Under the pieces are notes generated by a model. The model saw only the letters and a program-made list of their open reading frames with translations. It ran no database searches and had not been told where the DNA came from. Positions 1-13,392 of a stretch of DNA of 64,000 bases are shown one piece after another. The position numbers and the translations under genes were made by a program. The first letter of the stretch is position 1. Each line of letters starts with the position of its first letter. Location: NCBI RefSeq assembly GCF_002078875.1, contig NC_034410.1, forward strand, positions 75,856,661-75,920,660, in the 5' to 3' direction. This DNA is from Numida meleagris. Its lineage: Eukaryota; Chordata; Aves; Galliformes; Numididae.

Positions 1-1610
1 TAATAAGCCCTAAAACAAGTCAAAGCTAGTGAGTTAAAAAGTCAATTTATCTTACATCCTCTTTACATTGCTACCCCAAAAGGAGTAGAAGCAAATGTAT
101 GAGATGAGAAAACTCTTAGTAGTTCTAAGTCTGTTCTCACTCTCACAGGCTTTTACTTGCTTTTCATTACTTTGGGGACTGAAGTATTTTGCATTGGAGG
201 AAGGGGAGTACCACAGCAATCACGGTGGGTGATCAACCACTGTGTGTGTTCGCAAGGGATGCGAAAGGTAGTGAGAAGAAAAAGGAGTAAGCTAAAAAAT
301 TAAGCTGAATACAAAACAGGAAGAAAAACCTGGGATTAAAAAGTACTGCACAATTTGTAACAGAAAAAAAAAGTAAAGATAATTAGAATAATTTCAGTGA
401 TTATTCTGGAGAAGAAATAATGCAATTACAACAGAAGTCTGGGCAATTGGGCAGTATGCCTTCAGAGAGCAAGGAACAGAGGCAAAGGACAGTGTGCCTG
501 GAGAGCTGAAACATGCATCTGAGTGTAATTGTGATCTCATTTCTATCAGGATCCTAAAAATAGAAAGCAAAATAGGATCTGATTTCTATGAAAGTTTTCT
601 GAAGCCATAAAGGGACTTCTTTTTCATGTAAGATTACTCCAGTGAAGTAGCAGTATATTTTTAAACACTCTAATCAAGCAAATCTTTCTTGACTCCATAA
701 ATAATCCATATGAATAATAGCCCTTGGTTGAGAATTGCCATGTTAAGATCTTGCGAAGAAGCCTGTGATTGCTAATGTCATTCGATATCTGGGAAGAGAA
801 TTCTCAATTCTCTAACTCCAATGTGGTGTTAGAAAGCAGATTCCTTTATTCCTCGTGATACGTACAGGGTGACTTGACAAATCAGGTGTGCGCTCTCCCA
901 GTTTCTACATTTAAACAGTTAAGTCATACATATGCAGTACATTGGCATATATATTCATTCTTTTCCAAGAACTCATTAATATACGTTCCTCTCTGCCTGC
1001 ATAGTTGTATCTAGGGTGGTCGTATGACCGCTTATTTTATCTACATTTTTCTGTCTTCAGTTTCATCACAGACTTTTGACTGACCTCTAGCTGTTTTTCC
1101 CCAATGTGGCAAACTTCAGTTGCTTGTTAGATCATAATGAGTGATTTCCAAAACAATATATGTGAAATCTGAGGAAAACGTTCTTGCACTTGGTGGGTGC
1201 AAAAGATAAAAGTAGTTTATTACGACTCCGGTGCTTCTTGTGAAGCAGAATCATTGAGGAAAAACCAAGGCTGTTCACACACCAAGCAAAATTGAAATGG
1301 AAGGTTTTAGAACTAGCACTCATTGATTCCTTTTGCTAAACTAATGTATTGGTCTTTAAACTAATATACTGATCCCTATGGCTAAACAAACCAGCCTATA
1401 TCACTAAAGCCCTGGGATCAGGTGAATGCCTGGGCTAGAGAAATGCAGGTTCTGGCTGACAAAATACCAGCACCTGTCAGCTCCAATGTATCTTAAGGTA
1501 AGTAGGATGATGATCTGAGATTGATAGTAGCTAATCTATGCTGGGCACTTCTTTTAATCCATAATGCAGATTGGCACAACTCTTTGAAAAATATTTTCCA
1601 AAACTCATTG

Positions 1611-2430
1611 ATTCTAGAATCCTGGAAAACTGAGAAGGGACAGCTGGAGGTCTGCGCCAAGCAGGACTGGCTTCATTATTAGGTCAGATGTGCAGTTCAA
1701 GATCTCCAGATATTGAGACGTAAGGATTCCACAACTGGTCTGGGCAGCCTGTTCCAGCACTTAACCGCTCCTGCTGTGTTGTGTTTGGTTTTTTATTTCT
1801 TTGTTTTGTGTTACGTCCAATAAAAATTTACAGGGCTGCAATTGGTGACTTTTGCCTTTTGTGCATTTGCTGTGTACCTCTGACTAGAATCTGGTGCTGT
1901 CCTCCATTAAGCAGTAAAAATCTGTGACTAAGTCTTCCATAGACCTTTTCTTCTACATACTAAACAAACCAAATTGCTTCATTGTTTCCTTGTTCAGTAT
2001 GTGCTTCAATCCCATAACCATCTTGATGGCCTTCAAAATCTTGTGTCTCTTGTTCTGGTGACCCAAAATCAGGGAGTGTGTTTGAGAGGCAGTTTCAGAA
2101 GTACCAAATAGAGGGGAGTTATTACTTCTGTGTCCTGCTGAAAGTTCTTTTGCCAGTGCAACCAAGTACATTGTTGGCCATCATCACAAAAAGAATGCAC
2201 TACTGATTCATAGCCTTTTGTCTGCCACTCTCATAGGTCCTTTTTGTGGAGGTGCTTCATTTTCCTTTGTGAAACTTTGTGACATTCAGGATTTTCAATT
2301 TTACCTTCTGAAACTGCATGATAATCCTGCAGGCCTGTTCCTACAACTTGTCAAGGCTTGTCTGGATGGCATTCCTGCCCTCCAGCGTATGAATTGCTTC
2401 CTCCAAACTGATGACACCTGGAAACTAGAA
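1611..2430 (-). mobile_element. Old, degraded CR1 LINE fragment
   Basis: Read on the minus strand this is the 3' part of a CR1 LINE. Recognisable blocks are the CR1 3' end near 1611-1640, the GGGCAGCCTGTTCCAGCACTT block at 1743-1764, a middle block around 1985-2150, and the GTCAAGGCTTGTCTGGATGG block near 2350-2370, which encodes part of the RT domain in the antisense. The order and orientation match CR1, but many small gaps and substitutions are present. It is much more diverged than the copies at 20.1 and 61.0 kb. Boundaries are approximate. Confidence 0.72.
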
Positions 2431-2439
2431 GTTTCCCAA

Positions 2440-5303
2440 ACAATTACAGTCATAACTACTAGCAAGTCCTTTTTTAAAAAAAATCTTTTTTTTTTTTTTT
2501 TTGCCTTCACTAAGATCCTGCAACAACATACCCACCACTGAGTTACTAGTATTTGCTACCACTGTGTTCATCTATTTATTGCCCTGTTCAGAGCAGTTTC
2601 CCACCCTTTGATTTTATTAAATGAAGGAGAAGAATGAAATGTTTCAGTGAAAAAGAGTGAGAAAAGTACAAGAAAAATCAGAGAAACTAGAATGATTGAA
2701 TAGTACATTCTAAAGCCCAATTTTGAAGCTTCTGAACAGCATTCAGTGTCAGATGGGTAGGGGGCATTTCTAGTGATGTTTTTATCATGCTTGAAAGCAT
2801 TCTGTTTTCCTTCTAGATAGAAGGTAGGCTGTCAGGTCTGGTTTGTGTCTGATGTGGTTTCAGGATTTCTGCCAATTTAAACTTCTCAAGATTTTGCTAT
2901 TTTCACAGGAAGTAGGTGCCTCATGTATAGCTGTTCTTGTGTTATCACTACTGCAGGTTAAAAAGAGTTTGTTTAAAACGCCATGCTGAATAATGGAGTA
3001 CTTTGGAGTTTATAGATATGCAGTATATGGTATTATGCATGATGCCATGGGAAATGCATAACAGTATACACAGACTGCTTGTGACATTTGAGATACATTT
3101 TTTTCTTGTTTAATAAACTGAAACAAGGTAGAGCCTGTGTTTTGCATCTCCACAGCCTATGTGCTTTAGGAAATTCTGTGATTTCTAAGATATTTCTATA
3201 AAAGGCATCAATTCACAAGACCACTTTGTTTGTTTAGCTGTAATCAGGCTTTCTGTCTTCATCTCACCAGGGATTCCCAACCTTCCCCCAGTGCTGTTAT
3301 TCGTATATGAAGATTTGAATGATCATCAGTGCACCAATTTGTTTTGTATAACATATTCACAGTCAAAAGCTTAACACTCTTTTAATGCTACGACCTTAAG
3401 ATGCTTAGGAATTCAATGAATTCATAAGGATATTCAGCCTAAATTTAGATCTAATTTAAATTATTTTTCAGCTGCTTTTAACCATCTCTACTGATTTTGC
3501 TGTGTCTCTTGCACAGCATCTCTGTAAAAAGATGCACATCTCTCTGTAAAAAGAGTGAAAAATTACTTTGAGATCATAAAGGGCAGAGTAAAATGAGATC
3601 AGCTCTAAATATCAACCAGATTTCTGTTGACCTCTTTTCATCCTCTCAACATTCAAATGAGTTGACACAGACCACTGAGCAAATACAAAAGAGAAGGTAA
3701 CCAAAACCCCTCTACTTGGTGTGCCCTGAGCTCAGAGTTCACAACCTCTGAAGGCTGTGGAGATTTCTGTCAGGCCTACTCAGTGTTCTGGACCACTGTG
3801 AGATACAAGACTTACCTCAAGCGCTTAGTGCTTTTGTGGCTGCTGAGGGTAGATAGAATGTAAGTCCCATACTGAAAAGGCTGTCCAGTTAACCTCTATA
3901 GAGTAGCGAGTGTTTTTTCCCCCGAAGAGTGTTGATAGATAAGTAAGACTTTTAAACAAAAATTGCTTCAGACTCTATCAAATACTCTTTTTATCACTTT
4001 AGAACAATCTGATAAAGTTGGATTGAAGTTCCTACTTTTCCAAGCTGCTCTCTTGACTGGTTTCTCTGGATCACTCTTGTCATGACGTCTAATCTTTCTG
4101 CTGGCATCGCACTCCCACACTCTTTTGTTGCTATGTGCTGAGGACTGTCAGAGCAGTCATTTTGGCTTTGCATTGCCTTTGCCTGTGCACTTACTTTGGC
4201 ATCATTGCCCTTTTTAGCACAGTCCACGAAGCTGCATTTGGTGTAGCGCTGCTTAAATTAACTTTGAAGGTGCAGTGTAGTTTCTGCAGTTCTCTTGGAG
4301 ATGAAGATTTGTGTAAATAGTGGGTAGGAATATGCTTTTAATTCTGATATTCAGATTAGCTTGATTCAAATAAATAACAGAGGATTGTGATGATAACACA
4401 AGATGGCATGATCTGGTGAAAAGGATTGTAAACAGAATAAATAAGACAAATGATAGAGTCAGGTTCAGTGGATATTTTTATAGAATGTAAGCAAATACTA
4501 TTTCTAGTGTCTGTCTTCTTGCACTGTGACAGATACTTGAAATCTAAACATATGGAATTATTCAAATGTTAGTCACTCTAACTGCCTCCCAAACAAAAAG
4601 GAGGAACCTTATTAATTTTTTTTTTCTGTCAGAGATTCTTAATACAGTGGAATAGCAAACTTGCCCTGCTCTTATTTGAATCTTTTTCTTCTTTCATTCC
4701 AAGGCAACCCTGTGGACCTTCACCTTGAACATCACATGAGCGAATATCTAACCATTTTATGTTAAACTGAATGTCGAGGATAATTATGGGGGAATGGCTG
4801 TGTGAATCTGCCCCTTCACACACCCTTAGTTCACCACCTTCTGTCTCCTTCCTTCCCTTGTTAACTTCTGTCACCTGATGGAAGACAATGAATGAAGTGA
4901 GAAATAGCAGCTAGGAAATTGCAAGCTAGAAATGAAGTCAGTATTCAAGCCACTTGGTAGTGGCTTGAATCTAGGTAGGAACCCAAGGTTATTTTTTTCT
5001 TTAGTGATCCAGAACATCTTTGCCTCCTGCTTGAGAAGGGACAGAGGCACAACTGCCCTTTCCATTCATCTCTGTAGGACAGGATTTAAATAATGTGGAC
5101 ATAGACAGAGAGATGGGAAAACATGAATTTCTGCATCTCAAGAACAGAAATATTTCCACAACAGGGGACCAATTGTCTATAGAGAAAGGCTTCTTAAACC
5201 TGTAATTTTAGGAAATTTGCTAACAGTTCGTATGGTAGGATTGAAAAAAGATTAGTGGAAGATGAGTCATGATGTATGCTATGAAATGAGAGAAAGAGGC
5301 AAT
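2440..5303. other. Intron stretch with no recognised element
   Basis: AT-rich sequence. A poly-T run (about 2490-2502) and a small direct repeat of a CATCTCTGTAAAAAGA-type unit at 3517-3555 are the only structures noticed. No gene, LTR or LINE signature is seen. Confidence 0.6.
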
Positions 5304-5442
5304 GAAGAAAAGGAAAGGAAAGGAAAGGAAAGGAAAGGAAAGGAAAGGAAAGGAAAGGAAAGGAAAGGAAAGGAAAGGAAAGGAAAGGAAAGGGAAAAGA
5401 GAAAAGAGAAAAGAGAAAAGAGAAGAAAAGAAAAGAAAGAAA
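5304..5442 (+). repeat. Pure purine tract: (AGGAA)16 microsatellite with GAAAAGA tail
   Basis: Sixteen tandem AGGAA units occupy 5311-5390. About four GAAAAGA units and more GA-rich sequence follow. Not one pyrimidine occurs between 5304 and 5442 (139 nt). The regular period creates long frames on both strands that are not genes. Homopurine runs of this kind are length-polymorphic and can form triplex (H-DNA). Confidence 0.97.
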
Positions 5443-5979
5443 TATAAGTTATAGTAAAGACTAGAGAAGTATATTCTGAAGACAACGATCATGATTAATT
5501 TGTCTTCATAACAATTCTTTTCTCATGGCATAAGAGTGTTAGTTGGGAAAATGCAGAAGTGTCCGGAAAGTAACCAGAATGATTAACTGAAGAAATATGA
5601 AGCATAAAATAAAGAGAAAGATAAACAACCCAGCTAGTAGAAAAGAAAAAGTTGATGCAGGTTAAAAAAGTACCTTCTAACAGGCCATGGACAAAAATAT
5701 GCATGTCCTACCTCACCTGGGGCAGGAGACAAAGCTGAATAGCTGAAAACATATGCCAAGCTTCAAAGACTGTATGAGTGTCAGTTCTGTGACTGAATAA
5801 AGTAACTTCAAAAGGCAGTGGTATAGCTGTTAAAGCTTTTTCTGTTGTTTTGAAAGTAAGCTTAGTGTTTGGTTTTGTCTGTTTTGTATTTCGTACTACC
5901 AAAGTTTCTCAGTGCAGATGTACTTTAATAATAAGCATGCTCATGTAGCAAATTCAATAGCACTTTGATTTTGTATTCT

Positions 5980-6703
5980 TCAAAACTTTAGTAATATTTC
6001 TGTATGCAAATCTGTGGACTGCCATTCTGACTTTGGCTTGTATTGGTGACAGCATTTCTCATCACCAGTAATGATGCAGTCCAGAAAATTGTCACCTTCA
6101 GCCTTATTTTTGTTCTGTAGGTCATGACAAACTTGCATGCGATGTTCTTTCTGTTCCTCTGTGTGCGTTCATGGGATGCACCGGGTGCAAACTTTGTGAT
6201 ATTCCAACATTACCACCATCATTTCCAACACATTAGAGCTGATAGTCAACTCTGTACCAAGTTCTCTTGTTGTAACCACCCAATTCATTCAGAAATGCTG
6301 ATTGAGGCATTTTGTGGTGTGACAGGTGTGCCTGGCCATCTAGAAAATGGCTTGTCTTCCATGTCACTGTTACCACTGCTAAAATGAACCACCCACCCCG
6401 CATGCTGTTCACATCCACTGTTTGGTCTCCATAAATGTTCAGCAAGCATTGATGAATGTCATCAGACGTAATTTTTTCTGCGTGGAGAAATTCAGTAACA
6501 CATTTTTGCTCCATCGGCACTTCCATGTCAGACACCACTCTGTCAGACTGCCCCTCTGCTGCCATCTGTTGTACGGCAACAAAATGTTATGAAATACTGG
6601 TGAGCAGGTACAAACTCTACTGCCGTACCACCAACATCCACCTCTGACATCATGGCCAACATAGTAAAATAGGAGGTATTACTTTCAGAGCAGCCCTGGT
6701 ATA
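5980..6703 (-). mobile_element. Mariner (Galluhop-like) remnant with N-terminal half of a transposase
   Basis: The minus strand encodes a mariner-type transposase start. After Met there is MEQKCVTEFLHAEKI followed by DIHQCLLNIYGDQTVDV, the helix-turn-helix DNA-binding region of the family. Further on, with frameshifts, comes IITGDE at 6058-6075, the block holding the first catalytic Asp of the D,D34D triad. The element then stops, so the second and third catalytic Asp are missing. The 5' terminal repeat is at the right-hand end (6640-6703), reading on the minus strand TACCAGGGCTGCTCTGAAAG, next to a TA. It is inactive. A second, differently deleted copy is at 39.8 kb. Confidence 0.85.
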
Positions 6704-7615
6704 TCTCCTTCAGCCTTCAGTGTAAAGGAGAGAGGCAAGAGAACTATTTCCATTACCCATGAATGTGGTTTTACTTAACTGTGACCAAAATGAAAAGGCA
6801 GCATGTTTAACAAACTAAAAATAAATAAGAATGTAAAATATTTTTTTAAAAAGCAAAATTCCCTGTTAGTATTTCTATTTTGCATTTGACAAAAATACTA
6901 CTAAAAGATGTAGAAAATACAGTTTTTCAGGGAACTGTGAGGATTTAACTTGGCTTGTTTTTATGTGTTTGGTTTTTTGTTTTTTTTTTTTAATTTGTTT
7001 GCTTTTTAAATTTAATTTCAGGAAGCAGTCTCCTGTGTATAGAAAGGAAAATTCATTTTTGGACTCTTCAGATAAATCTTGCCTGGTGGGGCTGGTTTGA
7101 CTTCCCTGACAGAAAGAAAGAAGATGTATTCAATTTGTGGCTTTTATCCAAACTGCTTGAGTTTCCCTTCTTATCCGTCATTAAATGCTGAAGTTAAACC
7201 ATGTTCGGTCTGTAACAATATACCTTCAATTTAATTTATTTCAGTAGTCTGTACTATGATGACTGATATTTTTATCCTCAGTAGAAAAGCCTTCCTCACC
7301 ACACGATCATCTGCAGAACTTTACGTCTTTTTTTAGTAACGCAAATTGTTGCTTATGACACAGCATAGTTAGATCACCTCGTTATAAACATATTTTTATG
7401 CCAAGAGCTCTACATGAACTGTGAATGATTTTGACATGGGCCTGAATTATTTAATGTGTTTGGAAATTCCATTCCTGATAAGCTGGCTCATTCTACAACA
7501 CATATCATTAGAGTGAATGAAAGAATGAGTAGGTGTTACCGCTAAAATTTGGATTGTGAGCATGACAAAACAAAAAAGGTTTTCCCATAGGGTAGTATAG
7601 TAAAATCTTTTGCAC

Positions 7616-7818
<203 letters not shown>

Positions 7819-9090
7819 TATGAATTGCTAATTTCTTTGTTGGGTATTGAAAACAAATAGTATTGATCATCATGTGAAAAAAAAAAAGTATACATCAAGG
7901 ATGGTGAGCATTTAGTAGAGCTTGAAACTTCAATTTTTAATTTTTTATTTTAAAGAACAGTTCAAGAACAGAATTAATTTTGTGTAGTTGTTATCTGCTT
8001 TGTCCAGTAACAAGGTGGTAGTGACATTTGGAATTTGCTGACTGGCTGCTTGTTGTAGTCTAAGTGGCTTAAGAGAAAAACACTGGCTCCCATTATAAAT
8101 ACAGCTACCATTTTCCACCAGAGCTTCTCAGCTTCCTATTTGCAGAAATGTAGTGATGAGTGTGTGAGCCTGTTTTATCAAAACTTCATTATTCAAAGTA
8201 TTAAAAGTTTTAGGGATTCTTCCAGCTGCGAATACAGTTTACTTAAAGCTGCTGACCTGATGTTAAAATGTAGTGACAAAATATGAATCTTCAACTTTTC
8301 TAAACATTGCCTCTCTTAAATTTGATTATTCTGTACATTGTTTAGATGATGGAAGTATTATTTAATAAATTATAACGAAAGGTGGCTGATCTCTTGGTCA
8401 GTTTGATGTGACTAAAGATTTTGTAGTCTTGAGCTGCAAATGCAACAAAATACGAAATGTATCAGTTTCATTAAAATAGCGAAATTCAGGGGAATCTTTC
8501 ACTAATTCAACCATTGTGCATGAAGTTCACTTAAATATTAAAAGTCTTAACAATAAATCATGAATTTACTTCCTAAGAGAAAACCCTGTTCCATTTTATG
8601 TATTCTTTCCTACCAGCTGCACTTATATTAGCATTAGGGTAACTGCATTACGTTGAATTATTTAAACACAGCAAACATTGTACTATGTTTGCGCTTTAGG
8701 TGCATTCTCACTGTACTTTCAATTTTTGTGTATGTTATGCTTGTATTTCAAAAAAGCTACCTGAACGATGTTTGAATAATACTATTACCTTTTTGATCCT
8801 TATGATTATTTCACACAGCAAGGCTGAGAAATTTCTTGTTTGGAAGAAAATGTATTTTCTTCTTCTTTTTTTTTTTTTTTTTTGTGAGTATCTCTTCTAT
8901 CAGCAATTTTAGACTTTTTAATTATCAGTGGTGTGAAGATTGTTCAACTGTTTGTTAAGAGTCTCCAATTGTTAGAGAAGTTTATTATTTTGACTATTAA
9001 TCTCTCTGTAGGACAAGCTACTGTTGTGGAGATTTCATGTAAAACAGTTTGCCCCAGAAATGTTGTACTTGGTAGAGTTTAAAATTTCTA
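7819..9090. other. Intron stretch with no recognised element
   Basis: AT-rich, with poly-A near 7877 and poly-T near 8865-8883. No transposon or gene signature is seen. Confidence 0.6.
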
Positions 9091-9093
9091 GCA

Positions 9094-9130
9094 TTGCAAC
9101 TACAAATATTTAAGCAAATATTTGTAGCAA
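9094..9130. repeat. Short inverted repeat (hairpin)
   Basis: CTACAAATATTT at 9100-9111 and its exact complement at 9116-9127 are separated by a 4-base loop. TTG and CAA outside can extend the pairing after a small bulge. It could fold in DNA or in the CTNND2 pre-mRNA; no function is implied. Confidence 0.8.
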
Positions 9131-9410
9131 CATTGAAAGCTTACAATTAAAAGGTATTCTTAGACTTGGAAGGTGACTTTCAGAGGAAATCCATAATCAT
9201 CTCATATGATTTGTATTGGGTCATTAAATTTCCTATATATACTAAATGATTTCACATTTTTGTTAGTTTGAAACATATTTTTAAATTATGGATGGGATTA
9301 GAACCATCAAAAATACGAAGTCAAGTCAAATATCAATCTGGCTGACGTGCTGACTTTGCAGATGACAGGAGTCTGTAGAGGCCGAGAGAGAGACCTTTTT
9401 TCTTAGATAT

Positions 9411-9604
9411 AACCGCCTGTGAAACTCTGCTTTTTAGACATACTTGCCTTGAAACAAGGCGGTTAATTTTGTTGCAAATAGTAAATATTTTTAAGGCAAC
9501 TCTTTTACTGATACAAAATAATTTGAAGGATTTTATACCTTTTTTATTCAGCCACTAAAAAGTAAACCCAAGAAGTCTGAGACCGATTATCCTCCGGAGA
9601 ATAA
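9411..9604. repeat. Two inverted repeats in a CpG-retaining stretch
   Basis: AACCGCCT-TGT at 9411-9420 faces its complement at 9453-9464 across about 32 bases. A second, compact palindrome, TTATCCTCCGGAGAATAA, lies at 9587-9604 with one mismatched pair. The neighbourhood keeps more CpG than the rest of this AT-rich intron. Confidence 0.7.
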
Positions 9605-12600
9605 CCATGTAAAGAAATGTCGTTCGTTTAAATGTTACATCGTCTAAATGTTAAATCTTTGCTATTGAGCTGGAAGTGACAGTATTATAAGTTTCAGAAT
9701 CATTTTTTAAAAGGCCACTACTAGATTTCCAGTTAATCCAGTTAATAGAGATAATCTGCGCAGTTAACAGGTTGTTTTTTTTTGTTTGTTTTGTTTTTTT
9801 TACAATAACACAATCAGAATTAGTTTTAAAACACTGCTTTTGTTTAGTACTAAAATAAATGGATCCAAGTTATTGGGATTGGCAAAAAATATTAATTCCT
9901 TTGAGATTAAAGGTTGAGATTCAACAGGGATTAATTCCGTTCTATGTAATTTTTGTAATTAATATGTAAGTTCATGTTAACATTTAAAGTTTATTTGCTT
10001 TCCTACTTCAATCAATGCATTTCAGGCTAAGAAATTCAAATGATGAGAACAGCTTCAAAAATGTAGGTTAAGTTCTAAACAAAGAAGTTAAGAGGTGTCA
10101 AAATGTGAAAGTGTGCAGAGGAAACTGGTGATATTTGAGTCTAAAAACAATTGTATTTTCTGCTCATTAATGGGATAAATGTTTAAAATTAATCCTCACA
10201 AAACAATTTTTCTTATCAAAAATACTATTTGTTGTCCCCATCTCTGTATCTGAACATGGTGGCAGACACTCTTTGAGATCAGTTTCAGTGCAGGAAAAAA
10301 AGGAAGAGAACTGAGTGATCAGAAGAGGAATAAATTTGTGGCTAACAAATGAATTCTGAAAGAATTTGAGATTCCCTTAATCTTCCTTGAGCCCAGTACT
10401 TGGGAAGTCTGTTACCCTTTGAAGCAACTCTACAGATTTTAGTATCTGTCTGTCTTTTTACATGGAGATTTTAATATATGTAAGTAAGTGGATTGTATTT
10501 ATGATTTCTATTACACTCAGTACTATATAGCATTTATTGTAGTGTGTGTTTCTATTTATCTGTTAAGCTTTTGTTTTCCCAAATACAGAGATGTTTAACT
10601 GATGTGGAAGTGTCTTATTAGAGAGAAGGAAAATGTCCCCTTCTCCCTTCCTGGGATTTTATCACAGGAAGTCCTACTTTTGAAGCTTCATCCTCCAGTG
10701 TTATGTTTCCTCTCCCTGAGTACAGCTTGTGTGATTCTCCCTAACTGCACTCTTACACTGCTAAACTTCTAAGGAAAAAGGCAGTGGTTTTCTTGTAGCT
10801 GGGAGCTGAGTGATCTGTTGCAGAAGAGCCCCCAGAAACTTTCACCATAATTCAAGAAAAATGAAGTATGCCTGAAGAATATAAATAAAATCTACTTTGA
10901 GTGTTAATTTTTTTTAACCCTTTTCTTCTTCTGGCATATTCAGAACAGTTCAATAGTCAGTTGTGTTACTCTTCACCTATGTGGAAAAACCTGTATAACC
11001 TTTGCTAGCTAGTATCAGTGGAGGACTACAGGGATTATAAAATTGTACAGCCATAAAATACTATGGACTGTTCTTACGATGGGTATCACTTGCCCTATAA
11101 CAGTTTCAAATATACTGATAGGTTAACTGTAGGATCACAACTATAGATAACAGCAATACTGTTTCTCACAGAGGAATTACTGCACCTCCAGAGGGCAAAT
11201 AAATTCTAAGCAAAACAACGAGGGCAGGACTATTATTTCTAAAATTATACAAGTTCAGCACTACTGAGGAAGAAAGTAAAAAAAATCCTCTTTCTCTGAA
11301 TCCATTCCTTGAAGCTGGTTTTCATTATTACCTCTGAACAAATGAAATAATTTTACTTTTTGAATATGGGTTAATTTTAAGAAGATCTCCTGAATGTAAA
11401 GCAATTTATTCAATTTTGATTTTATTTTTGTAACTAATCTCAGAATGAAAGGATGTTTTTGTTCCAAGCATGCTTTTCAGTTAAATTAAAATCTGAAATC
11501 ATAGCTCTTATTACTAAGTCTCCCTAGGTAAAAAGTTGTTAAATACTGTCATTTTTTAATGTGAGATCCTGCCTATAAGTCTCCAGTAGAACTGACCATT
11601 TATCTTCAGCGATGTTACTGTTATCTAATAGCATCTAGGCTTATTCAGTTGCCTTTCCCTACCAAGGAATAATCAGAATGGACTGATTGTAACCAGCATA
11701 TTTTAATACTGGAAAGTTAGATTTATTTTTTTTTAAATCACTTTAAAATTCACTCAAAAAATCTGAAAGGAACTTTCCTTATTACCATTCGTTCTATGTG
11801 TATGTTACTACCCAAGGAATTAAAACTCACGCACATGGAGCAGCTTTCCATATTTGCTATCAGGCCAAAGCAGCTTACAGTGGTGTTTACTACCATGTCT
11901 TGATGTAACATCTTGAAACAACTGCACATGCACATAATAAAGAATTACAGTGTACTTCATAGGGGAGATATCAGAAAAACTGTTCTTAGCTTTACCTCCT
12001 TGGGTTATTAATTTTATGAAGATTTCCTGGATGTCTTAATATTGTGCCTTTGAAGTCACATTTTTTAAGAATGTGTTAAAAGACTGTTATTTCTGTCTAC
12101 TTTTTTTTTCTTTTTTTTTTTTTCACTTTTCTGGCACATTCTGCACTTGGCCTATAAGGAACTGTGTATCCAACTGTACTTTGAAACTTGAGGTAGCTCA
12201 ATTTTCGCTCATTAAGAACTTAGTATATAGCCTTTTCTTGTCACAGAAATCAGGATCCAGAAATTAATTATAGGCAATTTTGTACACCTCAGTGCAACTG
12301 CTCACAAATATGCGGCCTAGATCCACACTCAGATTGATCATGTCTGATTGGAAGTGGGTCTAGTTAGCCAGGATGAAATGTTACGTCAGTAGTTCCTAGG
12401 ATATGAAGTGATTTAGTGAATTAAATCTTCTTAATATTAGATTTTTTCTGAAGATCATCTCAGTAAATACTATATTTTTAAAGTGCTACATTTCATGATA
12501 TGAATAGTATCTCTCTGTAGGGACCTTGCCAGAAATATAGACAAGTATGATATAAATATGAGTAATGGGAAAAAAAAAAAGTTTCTAAATATTCCTGTTT

Positions 12601-13392
12601 GAGATATGTTTTCTCAAATACTAAGATGAAAACATTCCCACTTTTTTCCTTTGGCTACTGTTATTCTTACCGATGTCTTTGAAACTTATTACAGTAAAGC
12701 ACAGTAAAACAGTAAAACTTTTTGTCCAAGAAAAGTAAAATACATACTACCACAGTAGTGGAGGTCTTTGTCTATTTCTGTCTCTAAAGCTCTACTATTT
12801 ATCAAATGGTGTTTCAGACTGTACTGTTAGACTCCAGCAATCTACTTACATGCCACAGAAATCTTTGGTGACTTTGTAGGTACTGGATTGCTAGTGGATG
12901 GATGATGGTTGAGTGTCTAGGTAAAGTCTGGAACCTAGCATTTCTGAAAGTCAGACTACTGATTTGCATTTCTGCTGAGACCCAGTATTTAGGGAACCAG
13001 TTTAAAAAATAAGAATAATTAAAAAATAAATAAAAAATACTGAGAGAAAATGTTGGTACAAGGTAGTCAAAAGTTGTACAAATTCTTGGTATTTCCATTA
13101 ATCTAAAATTTGTAGGGACTCTGTGCTGGTTCTTCATAATAAGGCATGTTGAAAAAGCAGATTAGTCCTACTGATACCCTACAAAGAACTAACTAGTTTC
13201 ACAGTTTTACAGCAAACAAGCTTCTGTTACTGACAGGCAAATTTCCAGCAAATGTCCAAGCAGTCAAGTCTAGTGTGATTTTCTTTCTTATAGTTCATCC
13301 CTATCTTTTACAATGGGATCACTTCTTTTCCTGCTGGAGAGATCACCATTATGAGAACAATAACACAGTAGCATTCAGCCCTGCTGATGTTT
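9605..13392. other. Intron stretch, mostly unannotated
   Basis: AT-rich single-copy sequence with several poly-T and poly-A runs (about 9774-9800, 12102-12123, 12569-12580). Apart from a possible CTCF site at 11185 nothing is recognised. Confidence 0.6.
11185..11197 (+). promoter_or_regulatory. Possible CTCF-binding motif
   Basis: CCTCCAGAGGGCA fits the CTCF core pattern CC-N-S-N-AG-R-K-GGC-R at every position, and TGCA lies just upstream. A single motif match is weak evidence; occupancy is unknown. Confidence 0.4.

Noticed and set aside
5220..5492. Overlapping open frames of 60-90 codons on both strands
   Set aside because: They are produced by the (AGGAA)n purine repeat; the predicted proteins are periodic FLSFP or KERKG strings.
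6233..6565. 110-codon minus-strand frame as a possible host gene
   Set aside because: It is the mariner transposase N-terminus followed by frameshifted nonsense within a recognisable element.
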